From: CAYFMP01 sp964344215 | GTDB taxonomy: Bacteria > Pseudomonadota > Alphaproteobacteria > Rhodospirillales > Casp-alpha2 | Assembly: GCA_964344215.1 (NCBI GenBank) | Contig: CAYFMP010000033.1 | Coordinates: forward strand, 1-37,505 | DNA length: 37,505 nucleotides | Reading direction: 5' to 3' | The notes under the pieces: model-generated | Seen by the model: the letters and a program-made list of their open reading frames with translations, nothing else | What the model was told of the DNA's origin: nothing | The model's database searches: none | Translations under genes and position numbers: made by a program | Shown: positions 16,216-24,345 of the stretch, piece after piece | Layout of the letters: every line of letters begins with the position of its first letter | How positions within the stretch are numbered: position 1 is the stretch's first letter

Positions 16216-17673
16216 ATGCTGAGAACCGGAGACGAATACCGCGAATCGCTGAACGACGGCCGCGAGATCTGGATGGACGGCGAACGCGTCGAGGACGTGA
16301 CCACGCATCCGGCCTTCAAGCCTATCGTCGATATCCGGGCGCGCATCTACGACATGGCGCACGAGGAGGCGACCCGCGACATCATGTCCTATGTCGACGC
16401 CGATACCAACGAGCCCAATTGCGTCGGCTACAAGCTGCCTCACGAGCAACAGGATTGGCACGACAAACGGGCCGCCGTCGACGCGGTGATGCAGGACATC
16501 GGCGGCGTCGTCATCAGGGTTGGCGACGAGACGGTGGGTGAGATGTGGTCGCTGTATGACGGCCGCGACGTCTTGGACGAGGTCGATCCCCGGTTCTCGG
16601 AAAACATCACCCGCCACATCCATTCCGTGCTCAAGAGCGACACCTTCCACGTCTCGGCCAACACCGATCCCAAGGGCGACCGCTCGAAACGCCCGCAGGA
16701 GCAGGACCCGGACATGCTGCTGCATGTGGTCAAGGAGACCGATGCCGGCATCGTCGTCCGAGGCGCCAAGTACGAGACGGCGTCGGCCTACGCCAACCAA
16801 GCCTTCGTCAAACCGACCATCGCCAACTGGGGCGACGACAAGCTGTCGGATTACGCGGTCGGCTTCATCTGCCCGATGAATGCCAACGGCATCAAGCACA
16901 TCTGCCGGACCGGCTTCGCCGGCGTCAAGCCCGACGCCGACTATCCGCTGGCCGCCGCCTTCGACGAGGTCGACAGCCTGATCGTCTTCGACGACGTGTT
17001 GGTGCCGTGGGAGGATGTGTTGTTCTACCAGCACACCCGGGCCGCCAGCTTCATTCGCGCCACCCTGCACCGCTACTCGGCTTTTCCGTTCGTGCTGCGC
17101 ATCCTTTACGTGGCCGACATGCTGATCGGGGCGGCTTTGTTCAACGTCCGCCAGACCGGCCTCGACAAACAACAGGCAGTGCGCGAGAAACTGGCCGAAC
17201 TGGCGATCTACCGCGAGACCATCAACGCCCATCTGACGGCGGCCGTGGCCTGCGCCGAAGAGAGCCCGGGCAGGCTGTTGATGCCGAACCAGTCGTTCCT
17301 GTTCACCGGCCGTGTCCAGGCCTGCGCGCGGCTGCCCGAGATGATGCACCTGGCCCGCGAGCTGTGCGGCGGCCAGGTCTGCGTCACCCCCAATCATGCC
17401 GCCTTCGCCGGCGGCGGCAGCGCCAAATGGCTCGACAAGTTCTATACGGTCAACGAGGACTGGGTGGCGGAAGACAGGCGCAAACTGCTGGCCTTCGCCC
17501 GCGATCTGCTGAACTCCGATTACGCCGGCCACCGCCTGACCTTCCAGCTGTTCGCCCAATCGCCGCCGTTCGCGCACCTCAACGCGGTCTACATGAACTA
17601 CGATTTCGAGCAGTCGCTCGGCTTCGTCAAGAATGCGGCCGGTCTGTCGGACCGCGTGATGGGCAAGGACTGA
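16216..17673 (+). CDS. HpaB-type flavin-dependent monooxygenase
   Basis: The 485-residue protein belongs to the 4-hydroxyphenylacetate 3-hydroxylase large-component family, which uses reduced FAD from a separate reductase to hydroxylate aromatic or related rings. Visible family blocks are the N-terminal RTGDEYRESLNDGREIWMDGERVEDVTTHP, the central FDEVDSLIVFDDVLVPWEDV and the C-terminal region with LCGGQVCVTPNHAAF. ATG 16216 follows AGGAGGGG at a good distance. It opens the operon, and the partner reductase gene starts three bases after its stop. The family also covers phenol, chlorophenol and pyrrole-type hydroxylases, so the substrate is not fixed. Confidence 0.92.
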   Translation: MLRTGDEYRESLNDGREIWMDGERVEDVTTHPAFKPIVDIRARIYDMAHEEATRDIMSYVDADTNEPNCVGYKLPHEQQDWHDKRAAVDAVMQDIGGVVIRVGDETVGEMWSLYDGRDVLDEVDPRFSENITRHIHSVLKSDTFHVSANTDPKGDRSKRPQEQDPDMLLHVVKETDAGIVVRGAKYETASAYANQAFVKPTIANWGDDKLSDYAVGFICPMNANGIKHICRTGFAGVKPDADYPLAAAFDEVDSLIVFDDVLVPWEDVLFYQHTRAASFIRATLHRYSAFPFVLRILYVADMLIGAALFNVRQTGLDKQQAVREKLAELAIYRETINAHLTAAVACAEESPGRLLMPNQSFLFTGRVQACARLPEMMHLARELCGGQVCVTPNHAAFAGGGSAKWLDKFYTVNEDWVAEDRRKLLAFARDLLNSDYAGHRLTFQLFAQSPPFAHLNAVYMNYDFEQSLGFVKNAAGLSDRVMGKD

Positions 17674-17676
17674 GAA

Positions 17677-18195
17677 ATGGATACGGACACTTATCGCGAG
17701 GATTTCCTCGACGGCATGAGCCGGGCCGCGACCAGCGTCTCCATCGTCACCACCAAGGGACCGGACGGACCTGCAGGGGTCACCGTCAGCGCCATGTGCT
17801 CGGTGTCGGCCGAGCCGCCGACGCTGCTGGTCTGCATCCATCATCTGAGTCCGGCGGCGGCCGCCATCGAGAACAACGGAACCTTCTGCGTCAACCTGTT
17901 GAACGAAAGCCAGGCCGGAATCTCCGATACCTTCGCCGGCCGCTCAGACGCTCCCGGCGGCGACAAGTTCGGCTGCGCCCATTGGTATCCGATGGCGACC
18001 GGCTCGCCGGCCTTGAGCGGCGGTCTGGCGGCGTTCGATTGCACCGTCGTCAAGAGCTTCCGGTGGCTGTCGCACCACGTCTTCATCGGCGAAGTGGTCG
18101 ATGTCGAACTGCAGGACGGCCGGCCGCTGATCTATTCCAACCGCTCCTACGGGACGACCTTGTTGGAAATGGAAGGGGCGATGGCGGTATCCTGA
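17677..18195 (+). CDS. Flavin reductase (HpaC/RutF-like)
   Basis: The 172-residue flavin reductase-like domain protein would use NAD(P)H to supply reduced flavin to the upstream monooxygenase. Family features are FLDGMSRAATSVSIVTTKGPDGPAGVTVSAMCSVSAEPPTLLVCI at the start, FCVNLL, and a late GEVVDVE followed by PLIYSNRSYG. The gap to the monooxygenase gene is three bases, so they are clearly one two-component system. Confidence 0.93.
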   Translation: MDTDTYREDFLDGMSRAATSVSIVTTKGPDGPAGVTVSAMCSVSAEPPTLLVCIHHLSPAAAAIENNGTFCVNLLNESQAGISDTFAGRSDAPGGDKFGCAHWYPMATGSPALSGGLAAFDCTVVKSFRWLSHHVFIGEVVDVELQDGRPLIYSNRSYGTTLLEMEGAMAVS

Positions 18196-18237
18196 GCCCG
18201 TAGCGACAAGTGTGAGGCCGAACCAGGGGAGGGGGCC

Positions 18238-18654
18238 ATGGCGCACCAGCGATTTCGGAAGTTCAACACCCGCGACGCCTATCCGGAGCAGTCCCTCGAC
18301 AACGACGTCTGCATGGCGGTCAGGGCCGGTAACCGGGTGTGGCTGAGGGGACAGACCGGTTTCGACCTGGACGGAAATTTCCACGGCGAAGGCGACCCGG
18401 CGGCGCAGGCCGACATGGCCATGCAGTGCGTCAAGATGCTCCTGAAGGAAGCCGGCGCCGAGCTCGACCACATCGTCAAGACGACCATCTATCTGACCGA
18501 CCGCAGGTACCGCGAGCCGGTCTATCAAACCATCGGCAAATGGCTGAAAGGGGTATATCCTTGCTCGACCGGGCTGATCGTCGCCGGGCTCGCCAAGCCG
18601 GAGATGGTCATGGAGATCGACGTCGAGGCGGTGATCCCCGACGAGGAGGCGTGA
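18238..18654 (+). CDS. Rid (YjgF/UK114) family protein lacking the RidA arginine
   Basis: The 138-residue protein has the Rid-family fold signature (VWLRGQTGFDLDG, AQADMAMQCVKMLLKEAGAELDHIVKTTIYLTD, then MVMEIDVEAVIP). RidA enzymes hydrolyse reactive enamine or imine intermediates. Their key arginine sits in PARxxVEV; here the matching stretch is PCSTGLIV, so the arginine is absent and a cysteine is present. It may use another chemistry, as RutC-like and other Rid subgroups do. It starts 42 bases after the flavin reductase gene. Confidence 0.9.
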   Translation: MAHQRFRKFNTRDAYPEQSLDNDVCMAVRAGNRVWLRGQTGFDLDGNFHGEGDPAAQADMAMQCVKMLLKEAGAELDHIVKTTIYLTDRRYREPVYQTIGKWLKGVYPCSTGLIVAGLAKPEMVMEIDVEAVIPDEEA

Positions 18655-18659
18655 GCACC

Positions 18660-19556
18660 ATGCTGAGCCGTGAACAGATCGAACACTTCCATGAGCACGG
18701 CTACGTCGTCGCCTCGGGCGGCGCCGACGCCGGGCAACTGGCCGCCCTGCTCGACCAACTCGACGACTGGATCGAGGAAAGCCGCCGGCACGAGGCCAAC
18801 TACGGGTTCGACACCGAGGACGGCAAGGCCCGCTTCGACCTCGAGGACGGCCACAGCGCCGAGCACCCGAAACTGCGCCGGGTCGCCAACCCGGTCGACG
18901 TCTCGCAAGACTACCGGAAAGCCCTTTGGGAGGGGACGATTCCGGAGATGGTGGCCGACCTGATCGGCCCCGACGTCAAGTTCCACCACTGCAAGCTCAA
19001 CGTCAAGCTGCCCGGAATGGACACCAAGGTCGAGTACCATCAGGACCATCCCTACGACCCGCACACCAATTCCGACATGCTGACGATGCTGTTGCTGCTC
19101 GACGACATGAACGAGGAAAACGGCTGTTTGCGCGTCGTGCCCGGCTCGCACCGCGAGCGCTACAGCCATTACCAGGACGGCAGGTTCACCGGCATGACCG
19201 ATCCGGCCCTGTACGACGGGTTTGAGGCGCGCTCGGTGCCGGTCGTCGGCCGGGCCGGCGATGTCTGCCTGATGCACACCTGGACGGTGCACGGCGGCGG
19301 TCCCAACCGCTCCGACCGACCGCGCCGTCTGCTGATCTGCGACTACAACGCCGCCGACGCCTTTCCGTTGCTGCCCAGGCCAGTGGTGCCGACGCCGCAC
19401 AGCGGCCGCATCGTGCGCGGCAAGCCGACCAACATAGCCCGCCTCACCCAGACGGAGATCGAGATGCGTACGGCCTATAAGGACGATTCCTTCTTCGGTT
19501 TGACCGGCCAGAAAGCGGCCGGCCAGGACGAGACCCAGGAAGAGCGGACCGAATGA
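18660..19556 (+). CDS. Phytanoyl-CoA dioxygenase (PhyH) family protein
   Basis: The 298-residue Fe(II)/2-oxoglutarate dioxygenase has the metal ligands H127 and D129 in EYHQDHP, a distal histidine at H211 in TVHGGGPNRS, and basic residues R222/R223 in PRRLLICDY for 2-oxoglutarate. PhyH members hydroxylate many small molecules, including ectoine and acyl-CoAs. ATG 18660 has AGGAGG ten bases upstream; a GTG at 18651 would overlap the Rid stop. It overlaps the DUF1028 gene by four bases. It is the second oxygenase of the operon. Confidence 0.9.
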   Translation: MLSREQIEHFHEHGYVVASGGADAGQLAALLDQLDDWIEESRRHEANYGFDTEDGKARFDLEDGHSAEHPKLRRVANPVDVSQDYRKALWEGTIPEMVADLIGPDVKFHHCKLNVKLPGMDTKVEYHQDHPYDPHTNSDMLTMLLLLDDMNEENGCLRVVPGSHRERYSHYQDGRFTGMTDPALYDGFEARSVPVVGRAGDVCLMHTWTVHGGGPNRSDRPRRLLICDYNAADAFPLLPRPVVPTPHSGRIVRGKPTNIARLTQTEIEMRTAYKDDSFFGLTGQKAAGQDETQEERTE

Positions 19557-20230
19557 CCTTTGCCGTCCTCGGGCGATGCCCGCTCAGAGGCCAGCTCGGC
19601 GTCGCCGTCACCACGTCGAGCATCGCCGTCGGCAGTCGTTGCCCGTGGGTGCGGGCCGGCATCGGCGCGGTGGCGACGCAGAACGTCACCGACCCGCGCC
19701 TTGGGCCGGAGATTCTCGACCTGTTGGCCGACGGCGCCGAGCCGCAAGACGCCATCGAGCGGGTGACCGGGGATAGGCCGCACACAGAACACCGCCAATT
19801 GGCGGTCATCGACGCGGGCGGCCGGACCGCGCATTTCACCGGCCGGCGTACGCTCGGCACCAACGCCGTCGCCGAAGGAACAGACTGCATCGCCGTCGGC
19901 AACCTGTTGTCCGATACCGGCATCGCGGCGGCCATCGTCGGCGGTTTCGAGGCCGACGGCGGCAAGTACCTGGCCGATCACCTGCTGGCGGGACTGGCGG
20001 CCGGGGTGGCGGCCGGCGGCGAGGAGGGGCCGGTCCACTCCGCCTCCCTGCTGATCGCCGGCGAGCACTCGTGGCCGCTGGTCGACCTCCGCATCGACTG
20101 GTCGGAGGCCGACCCCATCGCCGAACTTGGCGAGTTGTGGCGCGCCTACGAGCCGCAGATGGACGACTATCTGACCCGGGCCGTCGACCCCGACGCGGCG
20201 CCGAGTTACGGCGTCGCCGGCGATCCGTGA
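19553..20230 (+). CDS. DUF1028 family protein
   Basis: The 225-residue protein matches DUF1028: a start with TFAVLGRCPLRGQLGVAVTTSS, then VGSRCPWVRAGIGAVATQNVTDPRLG and HRQLAVIDAGGRTAHFTG. The family resembles N-terminal-nucleophile hydrolases and often sits with amidohydrolase or catabolic genes, but no reaction is established that I can cite. It begins in an ATGA overlap with the dioxygenase gene and ends in a GTGA overlap with the transporter gene, which supports a shared pathway. Confidence 0.85.
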   Translation: MTFAVLGRCPLRGQLGVAVTTSSIAVGSRCPWVRAGIGAVATQNVTDPRLGPEILDLLADGAEPQDAIERVTGDRPHTEHRQLAVIDAGGRTAHFTGRRTLGTNAVAEGTDCIAVGNLLSDTGIAAAIVGGFEADGGKYLADHLLAGLAAGVAAGGEEGPVHSASLLIAGEHSWPLVDLRIDWSEADPIAELGELWRAYEPQMDDYLTRAVDPDAAPSYGVAGDP

Positions 20231-21150
20231 GCGACGCCCACAGAACCGCTTCGATGGTCGCGCTGGGCGCCTTGGTGTTCGGCGCTTTTTTCGCCGGCGC
20301 CTCGACTTTGTTCGTCCGCCTGAGCGAACTGGGACCGATCGCCACCGCCTTCCACCGGGCTTTTCTGGCATTGCCGGCGTTGGCGTTGCTGGCGGCCTGG
20401 CGACCGCGCGGAGCAGGCGCGGCGCCGAAGGCGATCGGACGGCCGACGCCTCGCGACTACCGCATCCTCGCCCTGGCCGGGGCGTTCTTCGCCGGCGACC
20501 TGTTCTTCTGGCACCTGTCCATCGTCAACACCACGGTCGCCAACGCCATCCTGTTCGCCACCCTGTCGCCGATCTACGTGACGTTCGCCATGTACGCGCT
20601 GTTCGGGGTGCGGCCGAGCCGGTTGTTCCTGGCCGGCATGGCGTTGGCCATCGTCGGCGCCTCGTTCCTGATCGGCGATACCATCGCGTTTCGCCCGGAG
20701 CGCCTGAAAGGCGATGTCTACGGCGTCGTCACCGGGTTTTTCTTCGCCGCCTACCTGATCGCCGTCGGCCGGCTGCGGGCGCGGTTGTCGACCGCCGTCG
20801 TCATGTTCTGGAGCAGCCTGGCGACCAGCCTGGTGCTGCTGCCCATCGCCTGGGTCTGGGACGGCGAACTGGTGGCGGCGACCTATTACGGCTGGACGGT
20901 GCTGATCGCCCTGGCGTTGGTCAGCCACGTCGGCGGTCAGGGGCTGATCGCCTACGCCCTGGCCCATCTGCCAACCATGTTCTCGTCGCTGACGGCGCTG
21001 CTCGAAGTATTTTCGGCGGCGCTCTTGGGCTGGCTGTTCCTGAATGAGCCGTTGGGTCCCGGCCAGTGGCTGGGGGCGGCGGCGATCATCGCCGGATTGG
21101 TGGTAGCGCGGCGCGGCAGCCGCGGGAGAGAGCAGGCAGAGGCCGCTTGA
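20227..21150 (+). CDS. EamA-family (DMT superfamily) transporter
   Basis: The 307-residue inner-membrane protein has about ten hydrophobic segments arranged as two EamA repeats (about residues 10-145 and 165-295), as in drug/metabolite transporters. It opens with GTG 20227 in a four-base overlap with DUF1028; ATG 20254 is the other candidate start and would still keep the first membrane segment. It probably moves the operon substrate or an intermediate across the inner membrane. Confidence 0.88.
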   Translation: MSDAHRTASMVALGALVFGAFFAGASTLFVRLSELGPIATAFHRAFLALPALALLAAWRPRGAGAAPKAIGRPTPRDYRILALAGAFFAGDLFFWHLSIVNTTVANAILFATLSPIYVTFAMYALFGVRPSRLFLAGMALAIVGASFLIGDTIAFRPERLKGDVYGVVTGFFFAAYLIAVGRLRARLSTAVVMFWSSLATSLVLLPIAWVWDGELVAATYYGWTVLIALALVSHVGGQGLIAYALAHLPTMFSSLTALLEVFSAALLGWLFLNEPLGPGQWLGAAAIIAGLVVARRGSRGREQAEAA

Positions 21151-21219
21151 GGCTTGATTTCGAGGCCTTTTCCGCTTAACAGCCTGTACACTGATACCTG
21201 CCATCCGGGAGTCTGCCGC

Positions 21220-21456
21220 ATGTCGCCGCTGGATTACGTCGAATCGCCGTGCGTCAGCGTTTGCGAAGTCGATGCCGAGACCGGCTTCTGCAAGGGCTGC
21301 TGGCGCACCCAGGACGAGGTCGCCGGCTGGGCGCGGGCCGATGACGCCACCCGCTTGGACATCCTCGAGCGCCTGCATAAGCGCCGCGAGGCGGCCGGTG
21401 GCGCCAAACGGCGGCGAGCGACCCGGCGCCGGGCGGCGGCCGATGGAGAACGGTGA
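21220..21456 (+). CDS. DUF1289 family small protein
   Basis: The 78-residue protein has the DUF1289 four-cysteine pattern in SPCVSVCEVDAETGFCKGC, followed by WRTQDEVAGWARADDATRLDILERL, then a basic tail. The cysteines probably bind a metal. Function is unknown. ATG 21220 follows CGGGAG. Its stop overlaps the next gene start region (GTGATG), so it is likely co-translated with the methyltransferase gene. Confidence 0.88.
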   Translation: MSPLDYVESPCVSVCEVDAETGFCKGCWRTQDEVAGWARADDATRLDILERLHKRREAAGGAKRRRATRRRAAADGER

Positions 21457-22463
21457 TGAGCGACCTGCTGAGCGAACTGCTGGCCGAGCGCGAATACCTG
21501 TTGGCCGACGGCGCCACCGGTACCAACATGTTCGCCATGGGCCTGGAGACCGGCGCCGCGCCCGATCTGTGGAACGTCGAGCACCCCGATCGGGTCGCCG
21601 AACTGCACCGCAGCTTCATCGAGGCCGGCTCCGACATCATCCTGACCAACACGTTCGGGGCCAACCGCTTTCGCCTGAAGCTACACCGGGCCGAAACGCG
21701 GGCGTTCGAGATCAACGAAACCGGCGCCCGCATCGCGCGTGAGCAGGCCGAGGCGGCCGGGCGGCCGGTGGTGGTCGGCGGCTCGATGGGGCCGACCGGC
21801 GAGATCTTCGAGCCGGTCGGGACGTTGAGCGAAGCCGACGGCGAGGCGGCGTTCGCCGAACAAGCCGAAGGGCTGGCGGCCGGCGGCGTCGATGTGCTGT
21901 GGATCGAAACCATCTCGTCGAAGGAGGAAATCCGCGCCGCCGTCGCCGGCGCCGCCGGCACCGGCCTTCCGGTGGTTGCCACCATGACCTTCGACACCGC
22001 CGGCCGCACCATGATGGGAGTGACGCCGGAGGACGCCATCGGCCATGCCCACGGCCTGCAAACGCAACTGCTGGCGTTCGGCGCCAACTGCGGGGTCGGC
22101 CCCGGCACCTTGATCGACACCGTGCTCGGCATCAAGCGCGGCGCCGAGGCGAACGACATCCTGGTCGCCAAGGGCAACTGCGGCATCCCCGAATACCGGG
22201 ACGGTGAGATCGTCTATTCGGGCAGCCACGAGATCATGGCCGACTACGCCCGCATGGCGCGCGACGCCGGTGCGCGAATCATCGGTGGCTGCTGCGGCAC
22301 CACGCCCGACCACATTCGCGCCATGGCCGAGGCGCTCCGAGGGTATGAGCCGAAATCGGCGCCCGACCGGCAGGCGATCGAGGGAACCTTGGGGCCGATC
22401 GACGCGCAAACGCAAGCCGCCGAGCGCGGCAAACGGACGTCGAAGCGGCGCAAGCGGGGTTAG
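21456..22463 (+). CDS. bmt: Betaine-homocysteine S-methyltransferase (Bmt type)
   Basis: The 335-residue homocysteine S-methyltransferase-domain protein has zinc ligands C212 in GANCG and C279/C280 in GGCCGTTP, and the N-terminal LLADGATGTNMF. It should transfer a methyl group from a donor such as glycine betaine (or a sulfonium compound) to homocysteine, giving methionine. ATG 21456 has GGAG seven bases upstream. In a cluster with two oxygenases it may consume a methylated compound released by the pathway. Confidence 0.86.
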   Translation: MSDLLSELLAEREYLLADGATGTNMFAMGLETGAAPDLWNVEHPDRVAELHRSFIEAGSDIILTNTFGANRFRLKLHRAETRAFEINETGARIAREQAEAAGRPVVVGGSMGPTGEIFEPVGTLSEADGEAAFAEQAEGLAAGGVDVLWIETISSKEEIRAAVAGAAGTGLPVVATMTFDTAGRTMMGVTPEDAIGHAHGLQTQLLAFGANCGVGPGTLIDTVLGIKRGAEANDILVAKGNCGIPEYRDGEIVYSGSHEIMADYARMARDAGARIIGGCCGTTPDHIRAMAEALRGYEPKSAPDRQAIEGTLGPIDAQTQAAERGKRTSKRRKRG

Positions 22464-22479
22464 CGGAACTCAAGCCCCT

Positions 22480-22950
22480 TCACCAGGTTCCGGTGTTCTC
22501 CATCGAAACCCACGGCTCCTCGGCGGGCAGCGCCTCGCCGTCCTGCAGCAGTTCGATGGAAATGCCGTCGGGAGAACGCACGAAGGCCATGTAGCCGTCG
22601 CGCGGCGGGCGGTTGATGGTGACGCCCGCGTCCATCAGCTTCCGGCACAGCTCGTAGATGTTGTCGACGTGGAAGGCGATGTGGCCGAAGTTGCGCCCGC
22701 CGGTGTATTCCTCCGGGTCCCAGTTGTAGGTCAACTCGATCGGCGCGTCCGGGGTGGCGTCTGCGGCGATGAAGACGTTGGTGTAGCGGCCGCCCTCGCT
22801 GTCGTAGCGCCGAACCTCCTTGAGGCCGAGCTTGTTGCAGTAGAAATCGAGCGATTCGTCCAGGTCCGAGACCCGGACCATGGTGTGGTAGTACTTCGCG
22901 GCCGGCGGCCCTCCCTGACAACCAAAAACAGAAGGCGATTCACGTTTCAT
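22480..22950 (-). CDS. gloA: Glyoxalase I (lactoylglutathione lyase)
   Basis: The protein of about 156 residues belongs to the vicinal-oxygen-chelate family and matches glyoxalase I: HTMVRVSDLDESLDFYCNKLGLKEVRR, ELTYNWDPEEYTGGRNFGHIAFHVDN, and FVRSPDGISIELLQ. The H, E, H and E metal ligands lie in these blocks. It detoxifies methylglyoxal with glutathione. About 15-20 residues precede the usual N-terminus, so the real start may differ; ATG 22950 is used and TTG 22980 is possible. It converges with the bmt gene. Confidence 0.9.
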   Translation of the reverse strand: MKRESPSVFGCQGGPPAAKYYHTMVRVSDLDESLDFYCNKLGLKEVRRYDSEGGRYTNVFIAADATPDAPIELTYNWDPEEYTGGRNFGHIAFHVDNIYELCRKLMDAGVTINRPPRDGYMAFVRSPDGISIELLQDGEALPAEEPWVSMENTGTW

Positions 22951-23079
22951 ATCGAATGAGTTGAAGCGATCGCACTCCAAGCGTTACGGCGAAGGGTAGA
23001 ACGGAAGCATCGCGAAATAAAGCCCCGCCGCCGGGATTCCGTGCTTGCGTGGGCGACGGGCCTGTCCGATAAGCGACCG

Positions 23080-24345
23080 ATGTCGGCTGTTTCCTCCTTC
23101 AGGGCCGGGCTCGTTTGGTCGCTGGGCGCGGCGCTGTTCTTCTACGCGTTCTTCCAGCGCGTGGCGCCCGGCGTCATGGTCAACGAGCTGATGCGCGATT
23201 TCGGGGTCACGGCGACGCTGCTTGGCAACCTGTCGGCGTTTTACTTCTACGCCTACGCCGGCATCCAGCTACCGGTCGGGGTCTTGGCCGACCGCTTCGG
23301 GCCGCGCCGCCTGTTGACCGCGGCCGCCGCCGTGGCCGGCGCCGGCAGCCTGCTTTTCGCCCTTTCGGAGCAGCTCACAGTGGCCTATCTCGGCCGCCTA
23401 ATGGTCGGTTTCGGCGTCGGTTTCGGGTTCGTGTGTTCTCTCAAATTGGCCGCCAACTGGTTCCCACCGCAGCGTTTCGCGCTGTTGAGCGGTCTGACCA
23501 TGATGGCCGGCATGGCCGGCGGCGTCGGCGGCCAAGCGCCGCTGGCGATGGGTGTCGAGACCATTGGCTGGCGGGGAACCATGATCGGCGCCGCCGTCTT
23601 CGCGCTGGTGTTGGCGGCGCTCGCATGGACGATCGTGCGCGACCGCCCGGAAGGCGACGAATCCAGGCCGGAAAACGGCGAATCCCTGCGTGTCGCCGTC
23701 GCCGGCCTCGGCCTGGTGATGAAACAGCCGCAATCGTGGCTGCTCGGTCTGATCGGCTTTACCATGGTGTCTTCGCTGTTGGCCTTCGGCTCGCTGTGGG
23801 GGGTTCCCTACATGATGAAGGTGTACGGGCTGAGCCGGGCGGCGGCGGCCGGCTCGATGTCGCTGATGCTGATCGGCTGGGCGATCGGCGCGCCGGCCAT
23901 CGGCTGGCTGTCGGACCACCTGATGAAGCGCAAGGCGCCGCTGCTGATTTCCACCCTGGTGGCGCTGGCCAGCATCGCCGGGCTGATCTACGTGCCGGGA
24001 TTGCCGCTGGCGGCGGTCGAAGTGCTGCTGCTGGTCAACGGCATCGCTTCCGGCGGTATGGTGCTGTGCTTCGCTACCGCCCGCGAGGTCAACCGCAGCG
24101 AAGCGGCCGGCGCCACCGCCGGCTTGATCAACATGTGGGTGATCCTGTCGGGCGCGCTGTTCCAGCCGGTCATCGGCTGGCTGCTGGATGCCAATTGGGA
24201 CGGCGTTCTGGAGGCCGGCGTCCGGGTCTACGCCGAGGACGCCTACGAGCGGGCGCTGCTGACCCTGGTCGTGTGCACCGCCGCCGCCGTCGTCATGGCG
24301 ACGATGGTCCGCGAAACTCATTGCCGGCCAAGGGCCGACGCATAA
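23080..24345 (+). CDS. MFS transporter
   Basis: The 421-residue protein has twelve predicted membrane segments and major-facilitator signatures: GVLADRFGPRRLLTAAA between segments 2 and 3, RLMVGFGVGFGFV in segment 4, and WLSDHLMKRKAPLL in the second half. The substrate cannot be read from sequence. ATG 23080 is chosen just before the first segment; GTG 23041 would add 13 residues. Its stop overlaps the next gene start (TAATG). Confidence 0.87.
   Translation: MSAVSSFRAGLVWSLGAALFFYAFFQRVAPGVMVNELMRDFGVTATLLGNLSAFYFYAYAGIQLPVGVLADRFGPRRLLTAAAAVAGAGSLLFALSEQLTVAYLGRLMVGFGVGFGFVCSLKLAANWFPPQRFALLSGLTMMAGMAGGVGGQAPLAMGVETIGWRGTMIGAAVFALVLAALAWTIVRDRPEGDESRPENGESLRVAVAGLGLVMKQPQSWLLGLIGFTMVSSLLAFGSLWGVPYMMKVYGLSRAAAAGSMSLMLIGWAIGAPAIGWLSDHLMKRKAPLLISTLVALASIAGLIYVPGLPLAAVEVLLLVNGIASGGMVLCFATAREVNRSEAAGATAGLINMWVILSGALFQPVIGWLLDANWDGVLEAGVRVYAEDAYERALLTLVVCTAAAVVMATMVRETHCRPRADA

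Noticed and set aside
16174..17844. Minus-strand open frame of 556 codons under the monooxygenase gene
   Set aside because: It is antisense to the HpaB-type gene in GC-rich DNA, where such frames are common. No motif or start signal is present.
23115..24344. Upstream extension of the GT-C-like frame through the MFS gene
   Set aside because: The extension is arginine-rich shadow sequence of the MFS gene. The real start is ATG 24345, with a TAATG overlap.
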